Shown here piece after piece: positions 54,000 through 64,000 of a stretch of 64,000 nt of DNA. A model generated the notes under the pieces. It had not been told where the DNA came from. It saw only the letters and a program-made list of their open reading frames with translations, and ran no database searches. Position 1 is the first letter of the stretch, and each line of letters begins with the position of its first letter. The stretch covers positions 9,534,001 through 9,598,000 of the forward strand of contig OW051494.1 of assembly GCA_932521035.1 (NCBI GenBank). Reading direction: 5' to 3'. This DNA comes from Oscheius dolichura (lineage: Eukaryota; Nematoda; Chromadorea; Rhabditida; Rhabditidae). A program made the translations under genes and the position numbers.

Positions 54000-54430
54000 C
54001 GTCTATTCATCCAAATTTGGTGCTCTACAGGTTCTAAATAGCAGATTACTCTTCTCAATGAAATCTTTTATCTGCTTTGCTTGTTTTCCCTTTAATTAGA
54101 GGTTATTGTAGCTTCTGGGCTTGAAAACCATTCAAAGCGACAATTTAGACCTTTAAAAATCAAAAGAAACACGGGAAAACGGCAAACTTCCGGGCTAGAA
54201 CGCCTTCGTAGCAAATGCACCTGCACCCGTAAAATGTCGGCAGCTGATCGTACAGTTCTTTTTTTCTACGGCCCAATTTTTGTGTACCGTGGTGTCTGTT
54301 CGCTTCTCTTACCAGAGAAATGCGATAGATTTTTTGGTAGAATTTTTGGAACGCCTCCCATCTTCGGAGGTAAAAGAACTCTCTCCACTGGCTCGTGGTT
54401 CAGAAGAACTGGAAAACAGTGGTCCAATAG
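54000..54430. other. Intergenic region after PNPO
   Basis: It contains an isolated R1-like end near 54221 (CTGCACCCGTAAAATGTCGG) without an opposing arm. No gene is supported. Confidence 0.4.
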
Positions 54431-54839
54431 CTGGGTACCCGACATACATGGGCAAACGCCCGGGCGCGCCGCATTACATAAGATATTGTCAGTCAAAGTT
54501 TGTGGGCCTACAGATTATTTTGTCTGAGCGATTGAGATGTGACTGGGATCATTAGCATCGTCGTGACGTGCTCTCCAACTAGGTCTTTGAATTTTTGAAA
54601 TCGACCAAGAAATGACCGAGATACCGACACAAACGGGCCGACACTCCCGTCTACGCCCAAAAAAAAACGGGCGCGCCCGAAATTGGGTGCCTTGCTCATG
54701 TATGGTCCCCGATAGTCTGTTCCCCTGCACCCGTAAAATCTCGGCAGGACAACGATATAAAGGCATTTCACAGCTTTGTAACAGTTTCGAGTGAAGATGA
54801 TCCTCCTGCCGAGACTGTACGGGTGCAGGGGATCGGACA
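54430..54839. repeat. R2 right arm directly followed by R1 copy 11
   Basis: R2 right arm at about 54430-54700 (CGTGACGTGCTCTCCAACTA ... GGGCGCGCCCGAAATTGG). R1 at about 54706-54839 (CCCCGATAGTCTGTTCCCCT ... TGCAGGGGATCGGACAA), with one outer end trimmed. Confidence 0.75.
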
Positions 54840-54879
54840 AGGACTGCGCCACGCCGATAGAGATCGTCTTCCGGGTTCA

Positions 54880-55465
54880 AGAATCCAGAGAAAAGACGAG
54901 AAAGCGGAATAAACAAGAGGAAAGTACAGTACACTTGAAAGTATAAGATAATTTAATCATTCGGATGGTTATTGCTGTTCGAGTCTGCGGCATCTTCTTC
55001 GTTTCATTGGTTGTCCTCAATTTGCTTTTTCCTTCTTCTTCGTGAACTTCTTCGAGACGTGACACTCTGGCCAGACACAATGTAATAAGAGCGAAGGCGT
55101 TGTCTTTTTTTTTAAAGATTAGGGCCTTTTATCCCCAAAATAAAGCCACACTTCTGTGTCGGTATTTTAATTCAAACAGGCACGTTTCTTGAATTTCCAC
55201 TTCCAGACAAGACCAACAATATTCGGGGCCGCAAAAGCCGCAGTTAGACAGTAGAAAAAAGCAGTAAAATAAGAAATGTAATCCTCTGGAGTTTCTGATG
55301 TGTACACCGAGGGATTGCCCTAGGTTTCTCGGTGATCTCGGCATTCCCTGGTGGAAGATGTCCATATTCCGTTTCGGCAGCTTCCTTTCCAGTTGAGACC
55401 AGCCACCCCGGGTCAAAACCACCGTACGCTGCAACAGTTCCCATTCATTCATTCTTTCGTCTGTT
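54880..55465. other. Region upstream of the second PTP-like gene; possible minus-strand exon
   Basis: On the minus strand a frame from about 55320 to 55182 reads ETPEDYISYFTAFF..., then a hydrophobic stretch, KWKFKKR and a stop. This resembles the end of a single-pass membrane protein. An AAACCTAG acceptor precedes it, but no upstream exon could be joined. A degenerate CTGTCTAACTG motif copy (CTGTCTAACTGCGGC) lies inside it. Confidence 0.3.
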
Positions 55466-55471
55466 TCAACG

Positions 55472-57698
55472 ATGAGCAGTCCCTTTGCGAAGAATTCCCG
55501 CCACCCGAAGGCCAAGTCCAACCGCCCGGATTTGCGTCTTCGAACCGTCGTCGATGAGCCGTCCGTGCAGCAGAAAAGTCAGCCGAGGGCCGTTCAACCG
55601 CGTCGGAGCCGGAGCAAAAACGCCGTCTCCAGTCAGCAGCAGCCGCGCCGGGCAAATTCAAACAAGCCGTCGCTTGTCGAGGAAACGTCCAAGGATCAGA
55701 AGAGTCAAACCCGGACTAAAGGACTCCAGCCCCGTCGCTCGCTGACCAACATCCAAACGGAAGACGAATCGGTCCAGAAGAAGACAGCCAAGCCGAAGAA
55801 GATCGAACGCAAGCCGGTGGCCCCGCCCAAACCGCCGCCGACCCCAAAGGCACCGGATGCCCTGGCACCGCAGGTGGACGCGATTATCCAGGACTTTGTG
55901 GACCACCACACGAATGTCGAAAAGGTGCAGGAAGAATGGGAGCTGCTGAACACGCAGACGGTACTGGACGAGCAGAAGCACGAGAAATGCTGCCAGAATA
56001 AAGAGCGCAACCGCTATCCGGAGGAGGTGCACTGTCTGGACGCGACCCGCGTCGTCCTGACCAAAGAGAACGGCACCGAGGGCGAATTCTACCACGCCAA
56101 TAGGTGCAAGTTCGACGGAGCTGATCGGGACTATATTCTGGCGCAGGCGCCGATGCAAAATACGGCTGAGGAATTCTGGAAGATGATTTTTCAAGAACAG
56201 TCACCGACGATTGTCATGCTCTGCGAGTTTTATGAGAATGGAAAGGAGGCCAGCGAGCCGTTCTGGCCCACGAAGACGGGAGAGTACAAGTATTTTGGAA
56301 CGATGTTTGTCAACTGTAAGAAGAAGGAGACCAGGGACAAGATGACCTACTACACCATCGAGGTACGCTTCGTGTATTACTGTAACAGCGAGCGTCAAGT
56401 AAGAGCGTAAACAGCGGGCGAGCTGTTGCTTGGCCGGCGTTGGATGAAATCCCCCGCTGAACAAAATTGGAATATTCAATTTTTCTCCATTTTTTTGACA
56501 TTTTATAATTTTTAACTTGGTTATTCGTAATCAGCACAAAATTCTGAGCATTCTAATGTCAAGAAGAGCTCGTTACCGCCCGTTCCATTGGAGAAATACC
56601 CCACAACCGCTCATTAACCACTTCCCAAGAGCCATTCACGGGATTTGGTTTCGCTAGAAGTTTCCTATGGTGTTTATGTGTAGTTGACCGCTTCCCAGAG
56701 AGCCTGAAGAGTCATTGTTTCCTCTGGAAGTTCATGAAAAACCGGGAACTCGGTGACAAGCCCGTTTCTAACCCTAGCTGGGGTGCTCGGGCGCGGTAGC
56801 CTCGGTCCTCGACAGTCCGATCCCCTGCACTCGTAAAGTCTCGGCAAAACAACGGTATAAAGGCATCACAGTTTTGTAACAGTTTTGAATAAACCGCTGC
56901 CTGAATAAACTCCTGCCAAGACTTTACGGGTGTAGGGGATCGGACTATTCAGGACCGAGCCGCCTGGTATACGGTAGTCCGCGCGCCTGCACCCGTACAA
57001 CCTCGGCCGGGGATTCATTTTTGGTCAAAATAGTTATAAAACGGGCACAGCTGTATATTCTTCTCTTGCCAAGGTATTACGGGTTCGGTCTGGCAAACCA
57101 CCGTATACCCAGCGGAATCCTTGGCTCCATGCTGGGTTCATGGGTGATCAAAAACTTCTGATTTCAGTCTCTAGAGAAAATTTTCCATAAAAATGTTGCA
57201 ATTTTTCAGGTTCTCCCGGACGGTATGTCGAACTCTCTGATCACTGTCGTCTACCACTACGTGATGTGGCCGCCGGACAAAGGGACCCGCCCCAGTCAGC
57301 TGCTCGACATGCGTCGCCTTATCAAGGCCGGCGAGAGCGGGCCGATGACCGTCGTGAGCAGTCGAGGAACTGGCCGAGCCGCCGCCTTCACGGCCGTCGA
57401 TGTGATCCTCGTCCGGCTGTTTAAAGGCACCAAGACCCGGCTGATGGACATCATCATCCGGATGAGAAAGCAGCGCATCGGCAGCGTCATCGACATGTTC
57501 CACTACTTCGACGCTATCCATATTGTCCTCCACTATCTCCAGGCAAAGGTTAAGAAGCACCGCGAAGCTGTTCGCAAGTACCTTCCGGCTGTGGATTTGC
57601 AGCTGAAGAAGTGCGATGAGAAGGAGGACAAGTGCTGCCACAAGGATGAGAAAGCGGCCGCCGCCGACAAGGAGGAGCCGCCCTCCTCGTCTGGATAG
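55472..57698 (+). CDS. PTP-like protein with Ser in place of the catalytic Cys
   Basis: Two exons join in phase: 55472-56362 and 57210-57698 (TAG), giving 459 aa. The N-terminal ~130 residues are basic, Gln/Arg/Lys-rich and low in complexity. The PTP-like domain (about 150-420) has KERNRYPEEVHCLDATRVVL, EFYHANRC, DYILAQAPM, EFWKMIF, PTIVMLCEF and YVMWPPDKG (altered WPD), and the P-loop reads VVSSRGTGRAA: Ser 347 replaces Cys, Arg 353 is kept. A Cys/Lys-rich tail ends EEPPSSSG. The shared RGTGRAA and YILAQ(M/A)P words tie it to the receptor-like gene at 1344 rather than to the active PTP 5 kb upstream. It is probably a pseudophosphatase or phosphotyrosine-binding scaffold. Its one intron (847 bp) carries R5 and R1. 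Confidence 0.82.
56372..56560. repeat. R5 dispersed repeat, copy 5 (inverted)
   Basis: AGCGTAAACAGCGGGCGAGC through GTTATTCGTAATCAGCACAA, in the intron of the second PTP-like gene. Confidence 0.7.
56799..57085. repeat. R1 copy 12 plus an adjacent degraded R1-like copy
   Basis: A full R1 lies at about 56799-56961 (GCCTCGGTCCTCGACAGTCC ... GGACTATTCAGGACCGAGCC), with an extra CCGCTGCCTGAATAAA insertion in the centre. A diverged element follows at about 56972-57085 (CCTGCACCCGTACAACCTCG, CTTGCCAAGGTATTACGGGT). Confidence 0.75.
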
Positions 57699-58380
57699 AG
57701 GGGCCGGCGGAGGGAAGACGACGATTTTTAGACGGCAACTATAACATGTTCATATAAGGCCATTGATGTCCGCTGTAGGACAGCGACTAAATCGTTATGA
57801 GAGAAAGAATTATGTGTTTTTTTTCTGTTGTTCGGAAAGTTGTCTCGTCTCTGTGGGCTTTGAGCGCTAATTTTCAGAAGCTTCGTGGCTTTTCAGATGA
57901 TTTTATCGTCTTGAGACCTTTAGAAACTTGTTTATTCTATAAAATAGAAGAAAACTGAGGAGTTTTGCGGTATATTCCGAGAAGAAAGCCGATGGCCGCT
58001 GGGGGAGTGAAGCCTGCAATTTCTTCTTCTTATTCAGTCGTTCTTTAGATCTTCTGCACTTCCTCCCGCAGCTTCTCCAATTCCTCGTTGTTGCGGAAAG
58101 GCCGGTGTAATTGGATAAGCCGTTAATTCTTTTAGCTTCTAATCTTTTAGTGGCTAGTCTCTTTTTTTTTAAACTTTTAGCGGTCAAAAAGGAAAAATAG
58201 CGGTTGAATGGCTTGGTCCGGTCGGGTTCTTCAGAGTTCCTCCTGGCAAAATGAATCTATAGCTCGTAGGCTATGCTATGATTGGAAAGTTCACGAACTA
58301 GAACTTTATTTGCCAACAAAAGGTTGGGGAAAAGTCTGGTCAATTCGGTTGAATAGTGCTGGACGTAGACAACACGGCCA
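57699..58380. other. Intergenic region
   Basis: It holds the PTP-like gene 3' UTR and unrecognised DNA. A minus-strand frame near 57903-58187 is basic and Lys/Arg-rich but lacks splice or family support. Confidence 0.4.
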
Positions 58381-58415
58381 GCCCCCATGCCACCGAGCGC
58401 CGCCCGCACTCTCTC

Positions 58416-58533
58416 GGTTACGGCCATACCACGTTGAAAATACGCCATCCCGTCCGATCTGGCAAGTCAAGCAACGTTGGGCCCGGTTAGTACTTGGATC
58501 GGAGACGGCTTGGGAATCCCGGGTGTCGTAACC
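58416..58533 (+). rRNA. 5S ribosomal RNA, copy 3
   Basis: It has the same 118-nt sequence as copies 1 and 2, ends with a T run, and shares the upstream block (ACACGGCCAGCCCCCATGCC) and the 3' flank (TTCTTTTGCTTCTACTTTTG), the latter extending further in common with copy 2. Confidence 0.95.
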
Positions 58534-58539
58534 TTTTTT

Positions 58540-59015
58540 TCATTCTTTTGCTTCTACTTTTGACTGTTTTTGCCCCATTTTTCGATTGATTTCGATTTTG
58601 ATTTCGATTTTTTTTTAATTTTGGGTTCCAACTGCAGCTGCAATTATATACATTAGATGTCGTTTTTTTTTGCTTGCTAATGAAACAAAATTGCTGAAGT
58701 TTTTAGTTTTGTGGACAATGTTTAGCGCCAGGCAAATTTGGCATATTGAGCAATCAGAAAACTGGCAATTTCATTTGTCTTTTGTGTTTTGCATTCTGTT
58801 TCTATTTTTTATCTATAGGATTCTGCTTTTCTATAGCGTTCTATAGCAATTCGACGTTGAGAACCACAATGGAATTATTAGAATTGTATAAAAACGCGTA
58901 GAAATGGTTTGCAAGCTATTATTTTCATTTGTTTTTAGTCACATATTTGCATTTCTTTCAATTCAATTATGAATTCATTGAATGTTTCTTTTAGTATCTT
59001 CTTTTCCTTGGTGAG
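58540..59015. other. AT-rich upstream region of the F-box gene
   Basis: It is T-rich, with GATTTCGATTTTGATTTCG repeats near 58580-58605. It holds the presumed F-box promoter. A ttttag acceptor about 20 bp before the ATG suggests trans-splicing. Confidence 0.4.
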
Positions 59016-60092
59016 ATGGCAGCTTTTCCTTTAGCTAATTTGAATTCCACTCTTCTGGAAATGGTCATCACTAAGGTATATATTTATTTTCTTTAATTAT
59101 TATTTCAGCTTGATAGCAAAAGTTATTTCCATCTCCAGCAGACTTGCCGAGGAATGAATGATTTCATTCGAAGAAACAAGACGATATCTGTTCATTTAAA
59201 CTGGAAAGGCAGTGTGTCGTATGCTATTGGTACGTTGTTTGTGTTTATATGTTTTTTAACAGTATAACTTATTAGTTTAATTGGTTCTAGATGCGATCTT
59301 TTTCTACAAGGCAGGTCTGTGGCATCCTATTCATATTGATCCTGATACACTCTATGGAACACGTTTGACTAGTCTTTACATATGTGGTCAGTTATGCGTT
59401 TTTCCTTACATAAATTTTCAGGAGAAACTAGTTTTGAATATATCTGCGACTGTCTCAAGAAATATCGATTAACATTTGAAGAGGTTGATATCTCCACAGA
59501 TAAATGGACTAAAGAACAAATATTGACAATTTTGAAAATGACAAAACCGCTAACGATAGTTCTAAACAGCGAAGGATCCAATGGATACGAGGCACTTTTT
59601 CACTCAAAATCACTGGTCAGTTTGGTTTTTCATTATAATGTTCATTTTCTTTATTTGAAGGAGACGGTAAACGCAAATCTGATCCCCGAACAAGTAGCTA
59701 CTGCAGTTCCGAAGCTACTTATCGCGTTTTCTGAAGTGATTATTAAAGTTGATTGTAGTGAAGTGCAGCTTGAATTGTTTTTTCCAGTTCTGCAGGTAAC
59801 TCTTTGAATATAATAACAACGTAGACTCATTTTTTAGTTTCTGCTTTCGCAACCTTTGCCAAATCTCCGTGAATTTGATTTCTGTGCAACGGGAAATATT
59901 GACAGAATTAACACGAATCGTGATGCTTTGGAAGAACAATTTCGTGAATTTAACCTCACCGTGAAGGCCAACGACGGCCCTTGTATCGACGTGGAACTGC
60001 CTCCACACTTTTCCGATGGAATATTTTGTAAAGTCACCCTCGAAGGCAATTATGTTCAGCTCTATTGTGGCATGGGAGATGTCACGGACTAG
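59016..60092 (+). CDS. F-box protein, intact member of the cluster
   Basis: Six exons join in phase: 59016-59075, 59109-59229, 59291-59386, 59422-59615, 59661-59795 and 59838-60092 (TAG), giving 286 aa. The N-terminal F-box reads FPLANLNSTLLEMVITKLDS, then KSYFHLQQTCRGMNDFIRRN, with the usual Leu, Cys-Arg and terminal hydrophobic positions. The rest has alternating strands and helices (EYICDCLKKYRLTFEEVDIS, KMTKPLTIVLNSEG) and fits the rapidly evolving substrate-binding halves of nematode F-box proteins. Such proteins link a target to an SCF ubiquitin ligase through a Skp1-related adaptor. AATAAA lies about 85 bp after the stop. The sixth exon is nearly identical to that of the next copy. Confidence 0.78.
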
Positions 60093-60332
60093 GCTGTCCC
60101 GCTGTCGTCTAAAATATTACCCTCCACATCATAGCTATTCGTTGAAATTAACTCATTATTATTAACCGTATATTTATCAATAAAAATGTTCAAAAAATAA
60201 TTCTAAGATTGAGAGGTTTTTTCAATTCCAGCATTTCTTTTATTTGATTTTAGTCACTTATCTTTACTTCTTTCAATTACTTGTTGAACCTTGAACATTT
60301 TTCTTTTAGTACATCTTCTTTTCTTTGACAAG

Positions 60333-61432
60333 ATGACAGCTTTTCCATTAGCTAATTTGGATGCCGCTCTTCTGGAAATGGTCATCACAAAGGTATTTAT
60401 TTTCTTTAAGATTTCCACTAATACAATTATTCCAGCTTGATGATAAAAGTTATTTTCATATGCAACAGACGTGCCGACGAAATTATTTTTTTAGATGAGA
60501 TCACTTGCTACAAAAAGCGATATATCGGTGTATTAGGTACAGATTATACATTATTAATATAATTGTTTTTAGATGGAGTCGGTTGCTACGATGCATATGA
60601 TACATATAAACAAATTGGTATTGATCTTGATACACTGTATGGAACACGTTTATCTAAACTTAAACTATATGGTTAGCTATGCGATTTTTTCCTTACATAA
60701 ATGTTTAGAAGAAAATGGTTTTGAACCCATCTGTGATTGCCTCAAGAAATATCGATTAACATTTGCAAAGGTTGATATCTACAGAGATAAATGGACTAAA
60801 GAACAAACATTGACAATTTTGAAAATGACTAAACCGCTAACGATATTTCTAAACAGCGAAGGATCCAATGGATACGAGGCACTTTTTCAATCAAAGTCAC
60901 TGGTCAGTTCTATTTCTTACTTATTTCTCTTTTTTTTGTAGAAGAAGGTAAACGTAGAGCTGAACCAAGAACAAGTAGCCACTGTTGTCCCGAAGCTGCT
61001 TTGCGCGTTTCCTGAAGTGTTCGTTAAAATTTCTGCTTTTGAAGACATGTTTGGACTGCTTTGTACCGTTCTTCAGGTAGCCGGCTGAATATAACAACAG
61101 TGTAGACTTTTTATTTTTAGATTCTGCGTTCGGAACCTTTGCCAAATCTCCGTAAATTCCATTTGATTACAACGGGAAATATTGACAGAATTAACACGAA
61201 TCGTGATGCTTTGGAAGAACAATTTCGTGAATTTAACCTCACCGTGAAGGCAAACGACGGCCCTTGTATCGACGTGGAACTGCCTCCACACTTTCCCGAA
61301 GGAACTTCCTGTAAAGTTATGCTCAGTTTTTATAACCGTTACGTTCGTCTACTTTACGGTAGGAGATGCCACGGACTAGACTGCCCCGCTTTAGATATTA
61401 CCCCTCCTCTTATAGCTATTCGTTGGATATAA
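60333..61432 (+). pseudogene. F-box gene copy with frameshifted exon 2
   Basis: It has the same exon order as the intact gene: ATG at 60333, then LDDKSYFHMQQTCRRN, where the F-box exon breaks with an in-frame TGA near 60494. Later exons remain open (ICDCLKKYRLTFAKVDIYRD, VPKLLCAFPEVFVKI). In the last exon a frame change near 61320 alters the C-terminus and reads past the position of the intact gene's stop. The copy is probably dead, or at best expresses a protein without a full F-box. Confidence 0.7.
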
Positions 61433-61435
61433 CTT

Positions 61436-62033
61436 ATTTTTACTAATGAACAGATTCTAACAATTTTGAAAATGGCAAAACCGCTATGGTTTGTTCTAAA
61501 CAGTAAAGGATCCAATGTATATGAGGCCCTTCTTCAATCAAAGTCATTGGTCAGTTCTGTATTTTCCCATTAATGATTTTTCTAACATATAGAAGAGGGT
61601 AATAATAACTCTAAATCCAGAACAAGTAGCCAGTGTGGTTCCGAAGCTACTTCTCGCGTTTTCTGAAGTGTGTATTGAAATTGATCGTAGTGAACAGCAG
61701 TTTGATTTGATTCGTAGAGTTCTGCAGGTAACTCGTGGAATATAATAACAGCATAGCCCCCTTTTCAGATTCTACGTTCGCAACCTTTGCCAAATTTCCG
61801 TGAATTTGATTTCTATAATAAGGGAAATATTGGCGCGATTAACACCGATCGTGATGATTTGGAAAAACAATTTCGTGAATATTTTATCTGGAAGCTGCGG
61901 TGGAACTGCCTCCGCAATTTCCCGAAGAAACTTACTGTAAAGTCACCTTCAGACGCAGCAATTATGTTCATCTCTATTGTGGCGTGGGAGATGTCACGGA
62001 CGCTTTAGTGAAAACATTGCCTTCCCCGTCATA
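61436..62033 (+). pseudogene. 5'-truncated F-box gene copy
   Basis: It starts inside the exon-4 equivalent (QILTILKMAKPL, NSKGSNVYEALLQSKSL), followed by exon-5-like (LNPEQVASVVPKLLLAFSEV) and exon-6-like (LPNFREFDFYNKGNIGAINT) parts. The conserved NLTVKAND block is deleted or frameshifted and the end differs. The F-box half is missing. Confidence 0.7.
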
Positions 62034-62571
62034 GCTGTTCGTTGAGAATAACCCATTATTTTTAACCGTATATTTGTCAATAAAGATGGTCAAAAAAAAT
62101 TTGGAGAATTTTGAGGGCTATTTCAAGAATTTCAATGGATAGACTCCTTGCAGACGTGCGCTCTCCCAGGTGAATAGTACTGGCTGGATGTGGTTCGTTA
62201 GAACACAGTCCAATCCCTATTTGGTTAGATGTGTCCTTCTCAACGCGCAATCGGTTAAAAATAAGTAAATAAGCACCAGCATGTTTATTTTTTTTTTGGA
62301 GCAAAGGTTCAGTTCAAACAGGGAACAACAAGGGTGTGAGAAAAAACAACAAGGAAAGGTTCGCGGGAAGGAAAAAAACAACGGGAACAGGGTGAATTTT
62401 ACACGAATTTTTTGTTGTGGAAAAACCGGAAGTTTTCAGCCTGTAGCAGAGAGAGAGGTAAGCCTTCTAAAACCCATTTAAAAGAGAGAAAAAAAAGCAA
62501 ACAAAACAACACTTCCCGTTAGGTGAAAATAAGGCAGAAAAGGTGCAAAAAGAGGAAAGGGGACGGTAGAC
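62034..62571. other. Intergenic region, no gene seen
   Basis: The first part repeats the 3' flank of the F-box genes (ACCGTATATTTGTCAATAAA). Purine-rich A/G tracts follow at 62285-62560. Confidence 0.5.
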
Positions 62572-62725
62572 GGCTCGGTCCTCGATAGCCCGATCCCCGG
62601 CACCCATAAACTCTCGGCAGGAGAATCACCTTTATTCAAAACTGTTACAAATCTGTGACGCCTTTATACCTTTGTCTTGCCGAGACTTTACGGGTGCAGG
62701 GAATCAGACTATCGAGGGCCGAGCC
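62572..62725. repeat. R1 palindromic MITE, copy 13
   Basis: GGCTCGGTCCTCGATAGCCC at the left and CAGACTATCGAGGGCCGAGC at the right. It is almost a consensus copy. Confidence 0.85.
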
Positions 62726-64000
62726 GACGACGAGATCCTAAATCTAGAAAGGGCAGAAAATGGAGACCTCAAAGCTGATTAAGAGAGAAAAATGGATGAG
62801 CAGATTGATAAATATGAGGTTGAGATTAGGTGGAAGACAATTGCCGGCGAGCAGCGGCAGCCATGGAAAAGGAGTTGCCGTCTTTATTAGGAGAGGTTCG
62901 CAACATTCTAGAGCCAGGCGACGGGCTGTCTTGAAGACTGAACCTAAAAACTAAAAAAAGTATGAAAAAATATACTAAAATCTGTGAAAAATATGGAAAG
63001 AAGGGGGGAAAATAGACTTACTCGGGTGATTTTCTCATTAACGAGCTGAGGAAGTTCGGTATACTGGCGAAATTACGGCGGGGGGACGAACGAGAGGCGT
63101 GCGGTCTGAAAAGGGCAAAATGTGATTTAGAAAAAGATTTCTAGGGTTTTGGAGACGAAACGGTCTAAATTTTCGTCAAATGAACCGTTCAAGCTGGAGT
63201 TTTTGCCGAAAATTGGGGGAAAATGAAGGGAAGCAGGCCAAAACTCAGTTGGGCCTCGATAGTCCTCTCCCCTGCACCCGTAAAGTCTCGGCAAGACAAA
63301 GGTATAAAGGTAGGGACCGCAAACGCGCGCCAAAAGCACCTGACACTTTTTGTTCACGTTTTTTGGGTTTTTTTTTTTTACAAAAGGACGTATATCTCTG
63401 TAAATTTGGGTGTTTATGAGCCAAAATTCTCGCCCGACAAATACAATTTGGCTTAGAATTTAACTACAACAGCAGTTTTCCACAATATCTGCGCTATATA
63501 TGAGAAATACCATCGTTAAATCGTTTTTGGTTTATAACTTTTTAGTATCAATTGGTTCCAGGCTGTTTTTTACTGCATTTTATAGTAAAAAATATGTATA
63601 ATTTATGGTTAAAAAATTTAAAAAATTGTACGTCTCCGAAAATTTAAATAATGCTTTGAATTTACAAGTTTTGATTGCACTCAAACTAAACATTTTTTAA
63701 TTAATTAACAACATTCCTACATCTGATAATTTTTTAAAGCTTGTTTGCTGCAAAAAACAAGCATAAAATATAGAAAAATATATTAGAAAGAAGGAGAAAA
63801 TAAATTACAAAGATTGGTCGTTTTTTTAAATTGTGAAATATGAATATTACTCTTTCATTTCAATTGGTTCCAGCCCAATTTTTTGTATTTCTATTTTAGA
63901 GATCTTTCGATTGACACCAAAATCAACATGCGACGATGAAATCTGATTTTCTCTTTGCGGTCCCTATATAAAGGCGTCACAGTTTTGTAACAGTGTTGAA
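62726..64000. other. AT-rich terminal region with truncated R1 copies
   Basis: A half R1 lies at about 63251-63311 (GGGCCTCGATAGTCCTCTCC to GACAAAGGTATAAAGG), ending abruptly in the centre. A fragment of the R1 centre runs into the window edge at about 63961-64000 (TATAAAGGCGTCACAGTTTT). The rest is AT-rich, with no supported gene. Confidence 0.6.

Noticed and set aside
58208-58531. 107-codon frame across the third 5S rRNA gene
   Set aside because: Its 3' half is the 5S rRNA gene and its conserved flank, so the similarity to other copies is due to RNA, not protein.
1-64000. CRISPR arrays, bacterial operons, plasmid or phage elements
   Set aside because: Spliced genes with nematode-type introns, 5S and U2 genes of animal type and MITEs show eukaryotic nuclear DNA. 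No regularly spaced direct-repeat array of CRISPR type is present.

Overview
This is nuclear DNA from a nematode, most likely a Caenorhabditis or close rhabditid relative. The evidence is very short introns (many of 40-50 nt) with GTAAG/GTGAG donors and TTTTCAG acceptors, a 5S rRNA of nematode type, a U2 snRNA gene, nematode-type gene families (F-box, PTP-like, UPF1-like helicase, receptor L-domain proteins, small multi-pass membrane proteins) and dense non-autonomous inverted-repeat transposons. All coordinates come from reading the sequence by eye. Most gene models below were checked by following splice-site phase from exon to exon.

Layout. 0-7 kb, minus strand: the first exon of an F-box gene cut by the window edge, an unrecognised terminal exon, and a 10-exon gene joining a receptor L-domain-like ectodomain, a Thr-rich stalk and one membrane segment to a PTP domain whose catalytic Cys is Ser. 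7.5-12.7 kb, minus: a divergent forkhead factor. It is divergent to a two-RRM RNA-binding protein (13.1-15.3 kb, plus). 15.9-16.7 kb, minus: a small Cys-rich single-pass membrane protein. 17.9-30.9 kb, plus: four small multi-pass membrane protein genes (the last two are clear tandem duplicates), a decayed Argonaute-like fragment, and a U2 snRNA on the minus strand. 31-37.3 kb: several short chromo-like or unrecognised genes, mostly minus. 37.7-47.4 kb, plus: a five-exon fragment of an SF1 helicase gene next to a 5S rRNA gene, then the complete 20-exon helicase (1164 aa). 49.2-57.7 kb, plus: a PTP with an intact catalytic site, a 5S rRNA gene (minus), pyridoxamine 5'-phosphate oxidase, and a second PTP-like gene with Cys to Ser. 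58.4-62 kb, plus: a third 5S rRNA gene and an F-box cluster of one intact gene, one frameshifted copy and one 5'-truncated copy.

Repeats. At least five inverted-repeat or dispersed families sit mainly in introns and intergenic DNA. R1 is a ~150-bp palindromic MITE with at least 13 near-full copies. R2 is a ~390-bp fold-back element. R3 is a ~170-bp MITE. R4 is a ~200-250-bp element with GTCAGGGAC-type ends. R5 is a ~190-bp dispersed repeat. Nested insertions (R2 inside R4, R1 inside R5) give a partial order of activity. A short motif, CTGTCTAACTGTGGCT, recurs alone and as a five-copy array in one intron.

The strongest candidates for new biology are the L-domain/TM/pseudo-PTP receptor and its relation to the second Ser-for-Cys PTP gene. 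Next come the helicase fragment that keeps the parent exon structure but has a changed motif II, and the ~160-bp sequence shared between the U2 snRNA upstream region and the tail of the receptor gene.
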